Shown: positions 1 to 8,413 of the stretch, piece after piece
Numbering within the stretch: the first letter of the stretch is position 1
Layout of the letters: each line of letters opens with the position of its first letter
Origin: Leucobacter aridicollis
GTDB taxonomy: Bacteria > Actinomycetota > Actinomycetes > Actinomycetales > Microbacteriaceae
Assembly: GCF_024399335.1 (NCBI RefSeq)
Contig: NZ_CP075339.1
Location: 2,852,001-2,916,000 of the forward strand
Direction: 5' to 3'
DNA: 64,000 nt
Notes under the pieces: generated by a model
What the model was told of the DNA's origin: nothing
Database searches by the model: none
The model's input: only the letters and a program-made list of their open reading frames with translations
Position numbers and translations under genes: made by a program

Positions 1-458
1 GCAAGTTCCGCTGCTGCCTGCTCCGCCGCGGCGTGCTCGGCTGCTGCCTCCTTCGACTGGCGCGACTGCGCGTCTCGATATTGCGCGAGCCGTTCAGACC
101 ACGGCACCCATTCGGGGGCGAGCATCGACCCCTCGCCCGGCAGCAGCTCCACCTCAAGGACAGTCACCGGCGCGTCCTCGTCGACTCGGGCAATCGCCGC
201 AGCCCACCGCCATCCGGGGTAACCGGCGAGCAAGCTCTCGAAGAACACCGTGACCGTGCGCTCGTCGTTCACCTCGTAACCAGCGTCACCGCCAATCGAC
301 TTGGCGTCGGTGATCTCTTCAAGCGCGGCGCGCGCCTGCGCACGCGACTCTCGGGTGAGGAGCACCGCGTCTGGTTCGATTGGTGTGCGCGCCTCGGTCG
401 TCTCATCAGGCTGGGCTGACCCGTCGATGGCGGACTGTTCGGCGTTCTGCTCAGACAT
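1..458 (-). CDS. DUF3027 domain-containing protein (3' end outside window)
   Basis: My own translation of the minus strand from the ATG at 456-458 stays open to base 1. It begins MSEQNAEQSAIDGSAQ and contains the segment YPGWRWAAAIARV, then VTVLEVELLPG and LAPEWVPWSERL, which is the signature of actinobacterial DUF3027 proteins. About 152 residues are visible and they end in an Ala/Glu/Gln-rich stretch. The ATG overlaps the stop of the cold-shock gene (ATGTCTGA), so the two are probably co-transcribed and translationally coupled, a pairing common in Actinobacteria. The molecular function of DUF3027 is not known to me. The C-terminus lies outside the window. Confidence 0.85.
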   Translation of the reverse strand, partial: MSEQNAEQSAIDGSAQPDETTEARTPIEPDAVLLTRESRAQARAALEEITDAKSIGGDAGYEVNDERTVTVFFESLLAGYPGWRWAAAIARVDEDAPVTVLEVELLPGEGSMLAPEWVPWSERLAQYRDAQSRQSKEAAAEHAAAEQAAAEL

Positions 459-828
459 CGAAATCATCCGCCACTCGTCGCAGCATCGTGGCGACCTGGC
501 GCGAAGCCTGCCGCTCTGGATACTGCCCGCCCTTGAGCTTGCCACCAACAGCGTCGAGCAGCTTGACGAGGTCTTCAATGATCACTGCCATCTCGTCGGC
601 CGATTTACGGCTCCTCTTCGCGAGCAGTGGCGTGTCGATCACTCGCACTGACAGTGCTTGGGGGCCGCGACGCCCCTCGCCGACGCTGTACTCGAGCCGA
701 CTTCCGGCACGCACCTCGACGCCATCCGGGATCACCGACGCGTGCAGGTAGACCTGCTGTCCGTCTTCGCCCTGGATGAAGCCAAAGCCCTTGTCCTCGT
801 CGTAGAACCTGACCTTGCCGTTCGGCAT
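451..828 (-). CDS. Cold-shock-domain protein, extended form
   Basis: This 125-aa protein begins MPNGKVRFYDEDKGFGFI and carries both nucleic-acid-binding motifs of the cold-shock fold: RNP1 (KGFGFI) and an RNP2-like VYLHAS. Residues 1-65 form the CSD; a 60-residue, largely helical tail follows, making it nearly twice the usual 67-70 aa. This longer form next to DUF3027 is typical of Actinobacteria. The start at 828 was chosen because the CSD begins at this Met; the longer frame to 975 is Arg-rich and unlike the family. The expected role is single-stranded RNA/DNA binding and RNA chaperone activity in the cytoplasm. Regulation is not visible beyond the coupling to DUF3027. Confidence 0.9.
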   Translation of the reverse strand: MPNGKVRFYDEDKGFGFIQGEDGQQVYLHASVIPDGVEVRAGSRLEYSVGEGRRGPQALSVRVIDTPLLAKRSRKSADEMAVIIEDLVKLLDAVGGKLKGGQYPERQASRQVATMLRRVADDFDV

Positions 829-985
829 GTCTCGCCCTTCCCTTCGCGGCATCTGCCGCAGTGGCCTCTCGGCCAAACGTTTTCGTGCCCGGCCGTATGT
901 CCGTGCGTTGACTAGCAGTCTAGCCGTTCGGCCGTTTAGAACTGTGCGAAACCACAGCTCAGAGGGACTGTGCACAAGCGCGCGC

Positions 986-991
986 TAAACT
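986..991 (+). promoter_or_regulatory. Putative -10 element for a leaderless transcript
   Basis: TAAACT ends 7 nt before the ATG at 999, the spacing at which an actinobacterial TAnnnT -10 box puts the transcription start on the start codon. No Shine-Dalgarno precedes the ATG. This is inference from spacing. Confidence 0.4.
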
Positions 992-998
992 CGGTGGA

Positions 999-1265
999 AT
1001 GAGCACCGAAGAAACCAGCACCCCGTCGCTGTTCGAGCGGATTCTCGCCTACGCGACGGTCTCGATCATTGTCGTCGCACTCGGGTCGTTCTTTGCGACG
1101 CTCATCGTTGGTATGAGTAACCGCCAGGCTGTCGCCGAAGGCTTCTGGCCGGTGGTCTACGGGATCTCGCTGTTCGCGCTTCCGATCGGGTTTGCGTTGC
1201 TCGTCGTCCTGCTGATCGTCGCGCAACGCCGCCGCAGCCGGGATGCCCGCCGCGGAACCGTCTAG
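999..1265 (+). CDS. Small two-TM membrane protein, hypothetical
   Basis: This 88-aa protein has two hydrophobic spans, at about residues 18-40 and 52-75, separated by a short loop (SNRQAVAEGF), and ends in a basic Arg-rich tail that should face the cytoplasm. I recognise it only as a conserved small membrane protein of Microbacteriaceae and know no function. Its 3' end overlaps the start of the downstream helicase-associated gene by 23 bp, so the pair is probably one transcript. The start codon lies 7 nt after a TAAACT box, consistent with leaderless translation. Confidence 0.7.
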   Translation: MSTEETSTPSLFERILAYATVSIIVVALGSFFATLIVGMSNRQAVAEGFWPVVYGISLFALPIGFALLVVLLIVAQRRRSRDARRGTV

Positions 1266-3126
1266 CGAGGTTCGCCCGTTGAGTGGCACTCTCGCGCTCT
1301 CGTCCCTGATCGCCTCGCTCGACAGGGCAAGCCTGGATGCGCTCGTGCGCTCGCGCCGCGTGGCCGTCCCAGCTTCGGTCAACGACTCGCTCGATCTCGC
1401 AAGCGAGCTACTGAAGCCCGAGTCGATCTCCCAGGCGCTCACGCTGCTTCCTAGGAACCAGCTCACACGTCTCGCGCAAGCCGCCGACAGTGAAGGTGCT
1501 GGCGCGCCGAAGTCGATACAGATCGACGACCCTGTTGACGATGATGCAGCTAGGCAGCTTCGGGCGCGGGGATTGCTCGGTGCTGGCAACGCGGAGCTGC
1601 CTGAAGTCACCGCCGCCCTCGAGGCGTTGCTCGCCCTCCGTGGGCTGAGCGCCGCAGCGCTGCTCGAAGGCCAGTCACACGCATCCCCACGCGCTGACGT
1701 CGAAGCGGCAGACACATCATCCTGGTTCGCCGCCGCGCTCACGTCCACGGGACAGGCCGCATGGCTGCTGCGGGAGCTCGGGCGCGCACCAGCGAAGCTC
1801 AACAGAAACGGCGACGTCGCCTCCGCCTGGCTGCGCACGGTTGAAGATCGGCTCGCGATTCCCCATGCCGGCGAACTCGTCGTCTTGTTGCGCGCTGCGG
1901 ATCTCGCGTACGCGTCTGACGGCCTGTGCACCTCGAACGGGGAACACTGGCTCGGCGCGAGCCACGACGACAGGTGGATCGCTCTCGCAAAGGCCGCGGT
2001 TGAGCTTATGCCGAGCGAGCTGCGCGGCCTCCTCACGAGAGCAACTGTGGGGTCGCAGCTTCGTCCGGTCGTCGAGCATTTCCCCGAGCAGTTCCCGCTC
2101 GTGACTGACTCAACGTTTACCGCGATCGACAGGGCCGCAGGCCTCTGGGAGCGCATCGGTCTGACAGTGTCGGGCAGCTTCAGCGAGCCCGGAATTGCCG
2201 TGCTTCGCGGCGAGCTGGGTCTCGACCGCAAGGCACGGCCACTCGGTTTTCCCGAGCATGCCCCCGGCATCTACATTCAGCCCGACCTTTCAGTGATCGT
2301 CCCGGGCCCGCTTGGCGCAACAGAGGAGGAGGCGCTCGCGGCACTCGCACTGCCCGAGCAGCTGGGGGTCGCGTCAACCCTGCGAATCTCTGAGGCCACG
2401 CTCTCCGAGGCCTTCCACCGCGGCTTCGATGGCTCCGAGATTCGCGAGCTGCTCGAGAACCTCGCGCTCACCGGCATCCCGCAACCCGTTGACTACCTCA
2501 TCACGACGCTGAGCGAGCGCGCCGGGAGTATCGTCGTGAGCCCCTTTCTCGGGGAGCAGTGGCGGAGTCGGATCGAGTTTGCGCGCCCCGAGCTTCGCTC
2601 CACGGTGCTCGTCGACCGTCGGCTTGCCCACCTGCAACTTCACGAACCTGAGCCCGAGGCGTTAGACCCGCTTGATGCGTTCACGGTCGCCGCACCAGTG
2701 CTCTACTCGCGGCTTCGAGCCGATCACGTGCTTGCCGCACTATTGGATGCCCGCTACCCAGCACGCGGCGCCGACGGTCTCGTTGCGGCAAAGGAAGGCC
2801 GAGAGCGCACAGTATCTCCCAAGGCTTCCGCCCCAACGGTCGCTACCGACGCTTCCGAGCGCCGAGGATCTGCCGCTGAGGCACTCGTCGAACGGGTACT
2901 CGAGTCGGCGAGCGATGGGCCCACAGACACGAGCAGGCTCATCACGCTCGCGATCCGCGACCGCACTCGACTGAGCGTCAGTGTCGAGATCCGGGGCGAA
3001 GCACGAACATTCGCGATCGTGCCTGTGTCACTCGCTGGTGGCCGCATGCGCGCACTGGACGAGACCGCCGGCGTCGAGCGGACGTTGCCACTCGAGGCGA
3101 TAACCGAGATTACGCAGCTCAATTAG
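1243..3126 (+). CDS. Helicase-associated (Helicase_C_3 / XPB-Ssl2-like) domain protein
   Basis: This 627-aa protein matches the actinobacterial 'helicase-associated domain-containing protein' family: an N-terminal helical half (SLIASLDRASLDALVRSRR) and a central Helicase_C_3-type region around IYIQPDLSVIVPGPL and LRISEATLSEAFHRGFD. It has no Walker A or DExH box, so it is not an active helicase by itself. In other Actinobacteria this protein commonly lies near the XPB-type helicase, which is found here at 16.6 kb, so a role as partner or accessory factor in DNA repair is a reasonable inference. The ATG at 1243 overlaps the preceding gene; a start at the TTG near 1279 would also keep the first predicted helix. 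It is probably cytoplasmic. Confidence 0.8.
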   Translation: MPAAEPSSEVRPLSGTLALSSLIASLDRASLDALVRSRRVAVPASVNDSLDLASELLKPESISQALTLLPRNQLTRLAQAADSEGAGAPKSIQIDDPVDDDAARQLRARGLLGAGNAELPEVTAALEALLALRGLSAAALLEGQSHASPRADVEAADTSSWFAAALTSTGQAAWLLRELGRAPAKLNRNGDVASAWLRTVEDRLAIPHAGELVVLLRAADLAYASDGLCTSNGEHWLGASHDDRWIALAKAAVELMPSELRGLLTRATVGSQLRPVVEHFPEQFPLVTDSTFTAIDRAAGLWERIGLTVSGSFSEPGIAVLRGELGLDRKARPLGFPEHAPGIYIQPDLSVIVPGPLGATEEEALAALALPEQLGVASTLRISEATLSEAFHRGFDGSEIRELLENLALTGIPQPVDYLITTLSERAGSIVVSPFLGEQWRSRIEFARPELRSTVLVDRRLAHLQLHEPEPEALDPLDAFTVAAPVLYSRLRADHVLAALLDARYPARGADGLVAAKEGRERTVSPKASAPTVATDASERRGSAAEALVERVLESASDGPTDTSRLITLAIRDRTRLSVSVEIRGEARTFAIVPVSLAGGRMRALDETAGVERTLPLEAITEITQLN

Positions 3127-3165
3127 CAAGAGCGATGCGCCGTTCGTGCGCCCCTGTCGCAGTGT

Positions 3166-3193
3166 TTGTCGTCACACCCCTCCGGGCTACACT
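3166..3193 (+). promoter_or_regulatory. Putative sigma70-type promoter
   Basis: TTGTCG (3166-3171) and TACACT (3188-3193) are separated by 16 bp and lie just upstream of the secreted Ig-repeat gene, whose ATG at 3226 has a GGGGG ribosome-binding site at 3216-3220. Confidence 0.45.
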
Positions 3194-3225
3194 GGCAAAG
3201 TCTATGTAGTTTGATGGGGGTTTCA

Positions 3226-4938
3226 ATGTTGAGAATAACTGGCGCGCTCCTCGCCTCCGCTCTTGTCTTTGGCGCGACAGTTTCGGCAGACGCGCCCGCC
3301 GCGATCGCCGCTACTCAAGCGCTCCCCCAGACAACGTCGACCCCGGCGCAGCAGCTCGAGCCAGAGTCTCCTGGCAGCGTCGAAGGCCCCGAGCTAACTG
3401 AGGCCCCCGCTCCCGTCGGAGCCCCGACAACGCCCCCAGAGATCGTCGGGGGTAGCGCAGTTGTCGGCACCGCTGTGGCGGCAAGCCTCGGCGTCTGGCC
3501 GGATGCCGAGCTCGAGTTCGAACTGAGCTGGCAGCGTGACGGTGTCGACATTGGCGGCGCGCTCGGCGCGAGCTACACGCCGCAGCCAGACGACCTCGGC
3601 GCCGCCCTTCGCGCCGCGATCACCGCGACCGCGCGAAACGGCGAGTCCCTCACTGTCTTCACCGAGCCAGTCATTGTCGGGCCAGGTTCGATGAGTCTCG
3701 CGGCTGTGAGCCTCACAGGCACCCCAGCCGTCGGAAGCACGTTGCAGGCATCGCTCGCAGAGCCAGCACCCGGCGACGCCATGCTCACGTTCCGCTGGAA
3801 CCGCAACGGCGTAACGATTCCGGGTGCAACCGCGGCCAGCTACACGCTCACCGCCGCCGACCTTGGCAAGGCGATCACTGCAACTGTTGAAGCTTCGCGC
3901 TACGGTTACAGCGGGGCCGTCCGGTCCTCGGCGCCAACGCGCGCAGTCGTTGCCGGTGCACTCGCGTCGAAGAAGCCCACGATCTCGGGCACCGCCGCCG
4001 TCGGCTACACGCTGACTGGCGCTCCCGGCGCCTGGGGTCCCAAGCCCGTAAAGCTGCAGTACCAGTGGCTGCGAAACGGTGCCGCCATTCCCAAGGCGAC
4101 GGGTACGACCTACAAGCTCGCCGCTGCCGATATCGGCAAACGAATCACCTTCCGTGTCACCGGAACACTGGGCGGGTACGGGACAGTGTCGCAGACCTCC
4201 GGCGCTAGCGCGGCCGTCCTGCGATCGCTCGCCACTGCTCCCGCCCCGGCCGTTTCGGGCACCGTGAAGGTCGGGCAGACCCTCTCCGCGAAGCCGGGAG
4301 CTTGGAAGCCTGCCCCGGTCTCCCTGTCGTACCAGTGGCTTCGCAACGGATCGGCCATCAAGGGCGCGACGAAGAGCACCTTCAAGCTGACCTCCGCCGA
4401 CGGTGGCGCGAAGATCAGCGTCAGGGTGACCGGGAAGAAATCGGGCTACCTCACGGTCGCCAAGACCTCAGCGGCCAAAGCTGTGCCCCGCGTCCTTGGC
4501 ACAGCGAAACCAGCGATCTCGGGCACGAAACTCGTCGGCTCGAAGCTCACCGTGAATCGCGGCAAGTGGACCGCAGGGGCCTTGCTCAAAACTCAGTGGC
4601 TCCGCAACGGGGCAGCTATCACGGGCGCGACGGGCACCACGTACTCGCTCACCGCGGCGGACGCGGGCAAACGAATCTCGGTTCGCGTTACCGGGAGTAA
4701 GTCGGGGTACACCGCCGCGTCGCAGACCTCGGCAGCGACCGGAAACATTGGCTACCCATCGCGCACCAAGCCCGCGAGCTCCTGGAACTGCCCGGCCTGG
4801 GCTCCGATCAAGGGTAATGCGAACTCGATGATTTACCACGTCAAGGGCGGCCAGTACTATTCCAGGACCAAACCTGAGGAGTGCTTCACAACGGCTGCCG
4901 CTGCGCAGCGCGCCGGATACCGCGCGTCGAAGCGCTAG
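3226..4938 (+). CDS. Secreted Ig-like repeat protein with C-terminal sunset domain
   Basis: The protein (570 aa from the ATG at 3226) starts with a Sec signal peptide (LRITGALLASALVFG then an Ala-rich cleavage region), followed by a Pro/Glu-rich linker. It then carries about five tandem repeats of 85-90 aa with the recurrent core YQWLRNGAAI-x-ATGTTY and ITxRVTG, the style of bacterial Ig-like domains used in cell-surface proteins. The last ~60 residues (NCPAWAPIKGN, IYHVKGGQYY, RTKPEECF, AGYR) match the sunset domain, a short Cys-containing module often found at the end of secreted actinobacterial proteins. The longer TTG-started frame from 3166 is rejected because it overlaps the promoter and lacks a ribosome-binding site. 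It is probably extracellular; the ligand is unknown. There is no sortase motif. Confidence 0.8.
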   Translation: MLRITGALLASALVFGATVSADAPAAIAATQALPQTTSTPAQQLEPESPGSVEGPELTEAPAPVGAPTTPPEIVGGSAVVGTAVAASLGVWPDAELEFELSWQRDGVDIGGALGASYTPQPDDLGAALRAAITATARNGESLTVFTEPVIVGPGSMSLAAVSLTGTPAVGSTLQASLAEPAPGDAMLTFRWNRNGVTIPGATAASYTLTAADLGKAITATVEASRYGYSGAVRSSAPTRAVVAGALASKKPTISGTAAVGYTLTGAPGAWGPKPVKLQYQWLRNGAAIPKATGTTYKLAAADIGKRITFRVTGTLGGYGTVSQTSGASAAVLRSLATAPAPAVSGTVKVGQTLSAKPGAWKPAPVSLSYQWLRNGSAIKGATKSTFKLTSADGGAKISVRVTGKKSGYLTVAKTSAAKAVPRVLGTAKPAISGTKLVGSKLTVNRGKWTAGALLKTQWLRNGAAITGATGTTYSLTAADAGKRISVRVTGSKSGYTAASQTSAATGNIGYPSRTKPASSWNCPAWAPIKGNANSMIYHVKGGQYYSRTKPEECFTTAAAAQRAGYRASKR

Positions 4939-4947
4939 CAGGCGACA

Positions 4948-4978
4948 GGTGAGGCAGACTTTTCTCGCCTGCCTCACC
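4948..4978. terminator. Bidirectional hairpin terminator
   Basis: GGTGAGGCAG (4948-4957) pairs perfectly with CTGCCTCACC (4969-4978) across an 11-nt loop. It sits between the convergent ends of the Ig-repeat gene and the aldolase/SDR gene. Confidence 0.65.
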
Positions 4979-4995
4979 CTTCTCTGGTCGCGCGT

Positions 4996-6918
4996 CTAGA
5001 TGACCCTGTCGTTGCCACCGTCGACGCTCAGGTGCGCGCCTGTCGTAGCGGGGAACTGCTCGCAGAAGGCGACGACTGCCTCAGCTACCGTGACGCTTCG
5101 CACCTCCGTTCGGAGCAGGTTGCGGGTGCGGTATTCCTCCACGCTCAGTCCGTAGTTCGCCGCGCGAGCAGCGAGGAGCTCCGGCGTCCAGATCGCAGTG
5201 TCAAAGACGGCGTCTGGCTCAACCTGGTTGACCCGGATACCGTCGGCGGCCCATTCGAGCGCAGCGACCCTGGCGAGCTGTGCCGCAGCGGTCTTGCTCG
5301 CCGAGTAGGCAGCGACGCCCGGCCCAGGCGCTGCAACATTTTTTGTCGAGACGAGCACAACGCGTCCGCCGTTTGGCGCGAGCGAGAGCACCGGGTGCAC
5401 TGCGCGGAACAGCCGCGCCACGGCCGTGACGTTGACGCGAAATGCGCGGTCCCACACCTCATCGTCGAGCTCCGCGAGCACCTGGCTCGGCGGGAAAATG
5501 CCTGCCGCGACCACGACAATGTCGACGCCACCGAACTCGCGGACCGCAGTCTCCATCGCTGCGTCGATAATCTCGGGCGCGCTCACATCCCCTGTCACAC
5601 CGCGCCACGAGTCACTGTCGCTCAGCGTTGCGACCTCGGGGTTCAGATCAATCCCCACGACAGCTGCGCCCTGCGCCAAGAGTAGTTCGGCGATGGCCTT
5701 GCCAATGCCCGACGCCGCACCCGTGACGATCGCCACCTCGCCACCGAGGGGCTTCGTCTTCTTCCCTGAGAGCTTCGCCTGCTCAAGCGACCAGTACTCG
5801 ATATCGAACGATTCTGCTTCCGAGATCGATCCGTACGTGCCGACAGCGTCGGCAGCGTCGATGACGTCGAGTGTGTGAAGCGCGACATCTCCCGCCACTT
5901 TCAGGTCCTTGGTCGTCGCGCCTGTCACAAGCAACCCGAGCTCCGGATCGAGCACGACGCGCGGGGCCGGGTGCAGCTCAGAGACGTCCGCAGTCGCGCG
6001 GGCGGCGTTTCGGGCGAAGTATTCGCGGTAGGTGGCCGCATAGGCCTCGACGTCACGGCCAACCATCGGCGTGCGCTTCGTGTGGATCACGTGCTCGGGT
6101 GTCGCAGTGCCGCGGCTCGTGAGCTCGGCTGCCTCGGGCCGGGCGGCGAACTCCGCCCCGCGCGCGGAGCGCGTCTGCCGAACAAGCATCGGAGCCCCAG
6201 CCGCGCGCGACACGTCTCTGCGGAGCGTCGCGAGCTCAACCGCAGTGCCAGACGCAGGCGTGAGCTCGCCCGGCTCGCCCCACGAGTCGACTCCAAGGTG
6301 GGCCTCCGCGAGCGCCACGAGCTCGCGGTGTCGCGCGAGCGCCGCGTCGGCGTCGTCGGCGAACGTGAAGAGGCCGTGGTTTCGCAACACCACGGCGTCA
6401 ACCCCCGAGACATCGCTGTCGGCGACGAGCCGCGCGAGTGGGAAGCCTGGCATGACGTAGGGCAATACGAGCACTCGCTCGCCGAGCACGGCGACAAGAT
6501 CGGCGTCTGAGAACCCACTGTTTGTGAGCGTGACAATTGCGTTGGCGTGGGAGTGCAGCACGGCTTTGCCTGGCAGATACGCGTGGAGCAGCGCCTCGAT
6601 CGATGCCGTCGGTGCCGCGGCATCGAGCGACGCCTGGCGCAGCTCGTTCACCATTGTGACGTCGTCGAGCTCGGCGAGAGTGAGGAGCTCAGCGAGCCTG
6701 TCGCGCCGCAGCGGGGCAAAGCCAGGCGCCTCAATTGTGCCGAGGTCCCACCCGCTCCCCTTCACGAGCACAAGGTCGACAGGGGCGCCCGTGACGTCGA
6801 CGCCGACGGTCTTGATCGACGTGTTGCCACCGCCGTGGAGCACGAGCGACGGGTCGCCACCGAGCTCTCGACTGACCCGGACGATGTCTTCGAGGTCACG
6901 CTGCAGATCGGTTGTCAC
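4996..6918 (-). CDS. Bifunctional class II aldolase / short-chain dehydrogenase
   Basis: The 640-aa protein has two enzyme domains. Residues ~1-390 are a class II (RhaD/AraD-type) aldolase: LVLHGGGNTSIK binds the phosphate, and HSHAN and RNHG supply the metal-binding histidines. Residues ~395-640 are an SDR with the NAD(P) motif TGAASGIG and the catalytic YSASK. This fusion is known from rhamnose and related pathways, where the aldolase splits a ketose-1-phosphate and the SDR oxidises lactaldehyde. It is the last gene of the operon, and its GTG overlaps the kinase stop (GTGA). I infer that it cleaves a phosphorylated intermediate made by the kinase and dehydrogenase encoded upstream, and oxidises the resulting aldehyde. 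The true substrate cannot be read from sequence. Confidence 0.85.
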   Translation of the reverse strand: MTTDLQRDLEDIVRVSRELGGDPSLVLHGGGNTSIKTVGVDVTGAPVDLVLVKGSGWDLGTIEAPGFAPLRRDRLAELLTLAELDDVTMVNELRQASLDAAAPTASIEALLHAYLPGKAVLHSHANAIVTLTNSGFSDADLVAVLGERVLVLPYVMPGFPLARLVADSDVSGVDAVVLRNHGLFTFADDADAALARHRELVALAEAHLGVDSWGEPGELTPASGTAVELATLRRDVSRAAGAPMLVRQTRSARGAEFAARPEAAELTSRGTATPEHVIHTKRTPMVGRDVEAYAATYREYFARNAARATADVSELHPAPRVVLDPELGLLVTGATTKDLKVAGDVALHTLDVIDAADAVGTYGSISEAESFDIEYWSLEQAKLSGKKTKPLGGEVAIVTGAASGIGKAIAELLLAQGAAVVGIDLNPEVATLSDSDSWRGVTGDVSAPEIIDAAMETAVREFGGVDIVVVAAGIFPPSQVLAELDDEVWDRAFRVNVTAVARLFRAVHPVLSLAPNGGRVVLVSTKNVAAPGPGVAAYSASKTAAAQLARVAALEWAADGIRVNQVEPDAVFDTAIWTPELLAARAANYGLSVEEYRTRNLLRTEVRSVTVAEAVVAFCEQFPATTGAHLSVDGGNDRVI

Positions 6919-8405
6919 TTGTATTCCTCCCAGACGGGTCCCATTGCGATGATGATGCGGTCGAACATCGCCGCCTGTGCGGCGTACTGCGTTTGCTCGG
7001 GCCCCGGCTCCACGACGAGGTCAGGATCGGGTTCGACCCGCCACGCAGCCATGTCGCAGCCGATGCCCGTCGCTGCGAGCGAGGCCACACCGCGGGCTCC
7101 GAGCTCTGTACCAAGCTGCCTACGCATGGGGTGCCCGACGACGTCTGAGAACATCTGCGCCCACTGCGGGTTCTTCGCGCCGCCGCCCGCGAGGGTCCAC
7201 GGCGCCTCGCTGAGTTTGGCCTCGCTACTCGTCACCTTCTCGATCTGCACGCGGTGGTACTGCGTGATACCTTCGGCCACCGCCCTGGCAACGTGGGCGT
7301 ACCCGTGGCTGCCCTTGATACCAAGAAGCGTGCCCGAAGCCCCCAGGTGCTCTGGGGCACCGTGGATGAACGGGAGGAAGATGAGCCCATCGGCGAGCGG
7401 TGGTACATCCCCCGCAGCTTCAAGTAGCTCCCGGGGAGAGACAGGGTGCTCGGCGCGGTCACCGAGCACGTTCGCCGCCCACTCGATGCTCGCCGCCGAT
7501 GTGGGGGCGACCTCCATGGCGAGCATGAAGCGCGGATCCGGGAGGAGCGCATTGATCGTGACTCGCGGCGGCTCAGCGTCTGCTGGCACGACAACGCTGT
7601 TGATCGCCCAGGTGCCAACGATGACTGTGACGTCGCCGCTCTCTGTCGATCCTGCTCCGAGCGGGCTCGCCACGCAGTCCATGCAGCCCGCGACAACGGG
7701 CACGCCAACGGGCAGGCCCGTCAGCGCGGCGGCTTCAGCTGTCACCGCCCCGACTACCTCGTCAGACGGGTGCAGCTTGGGCAACAACCGCATGAGGTCT
7801 CGAGGCACTCCGAGCATGTCGAAGACCGCCGGCTCGTACTCGCGCGAGCGGAGGTTCACGAGCCCGCAGCCCGACGAGTCTGACAAGTCAGCGCTCGGCG
7901 CGCCCGTGAGGCAGACGGTAATCCAGTCTTTGCAGGTGAGCGCCCAGGCTGCCGCGTCGAGGGTCTCCGGCTCGTTGTCGTGCAGCCAGCGCAACAGCAC
8001 ACCGGGCTGCGCGGCCCACGGCATCGAGCCGCTGACGCGACGCACCGATTCAACAGTCTCTGGGTCCAGACTCGCAACGACCCGCTCCGCGCGGCTATCC
8101 GTCGAGGCGATCGCAGTGCGCACTGGCGCAAGCGCTTCGTCGACAAGGTACAGCCCGTTGCCGTGGCCAGTCGCACCAATTCCGCGCACGGTCCAGCCGT
8201 CGCGCACGAGCCCGTCGTGGAGCTCGCGCAGCACTCCCGCGACGACGTCCCAGAGCGCACGCATGTCGATCTCCTGGCGTTCGCGCGAGACTGCGACGCG
8301 GGGGTTCGGGGCCGAGACAGTCGCGATCTCGTAACCGGCCTCGTCAAACGCCGCAGCTTTCGCGCTCGTGAGCCCCACATCGATTCCGATGACACACGTC
8401 TTCAT
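6915..8405 (-). CDS. FGGY-family carbohydrate kinase (LyxK/EryA-like)
   Basis: This 496-aa protein opens with IGIDVGLTSAKAAAFD, the FGGY ATP-binding start, and has the family's second half with LAGGGAKNPQWAQMFSDVVG. Short matches such as LLRWLHDNEPE, IVGTWAIN and PTSAASIEW resemble L-xylulose kinase LyxK and erythritol kinase EryA more than LsrK or glycerol kinase. The length is normal for FGGY kinases. It should phosphorylate an imported polyol or ketose in the cytoplasm. It lies 8 bp after the GlpD-like gene and overlaps the aldolase/SDR gene by 4 bp. A kinase next to a GlpD-like dehydrogenase is the arrangement of eryA-eryB, so erythritol or a related polyol is a candidate substrate, by inference only. 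Confidence 0.85.
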   Translation of the reverse strand: MKTCVIGIDVGLTSAKAAAFDEAGYEIATVSAPNPRVAVSRERQEIDMRALWDVVAGVLRELHDGLVRDGWTVRGIGATGHGNGLYLVDEALAPVRTAIASTDSRAERVVASLDPETVESVRRVSGSMPWAAQPGVLLRWLHDNEPETLDAAAWALTCKDWITVCLTGAPSADLSDSSGCGLVNLRSREYEPAVFDMLGVPRDLMRLLPKLHPSDEVVGAVTAEAAALTGLPVGVPVVAGCMDCVASPLGAGSTESGDVTVIVGTWAINSVVVPADAEPPRVTINALLPDPRFMLAMEVAPTSAASIEWAANVLGDRAEHPVSPRELLEAAGDVPPLADGLIFLPFIHGAPEHLGASGTLLGIKGSHGYAHVARAVAEGITQYHRVQIEKVTSSEAKLSEAPWTLAGGGAKNPQWAQMFSDVVGHPMRRQLGTELGARGVASLAATGIGCDMAAWRVEPDPDLVVEPGPEQTQYAAQAAMFDRIIIAMGPVWEEYK

Positions 8406-8413
8406 CGTCTTCC

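Noticed and set aside
936..2270. 444-aa minus-strand frame
   Set aside because: It is Ser/Arg-rich with no recognisable domain and lies antisense to the two well-supported plus-strand genes at 999 and 1243.
6547..8334. 595-aa plus-strand frame
   Set aside because: It is antisense to the FGGY kinase and aldolase genes, which have clear catalytic motifs; its composition is typical of an opposite-strand shadow.
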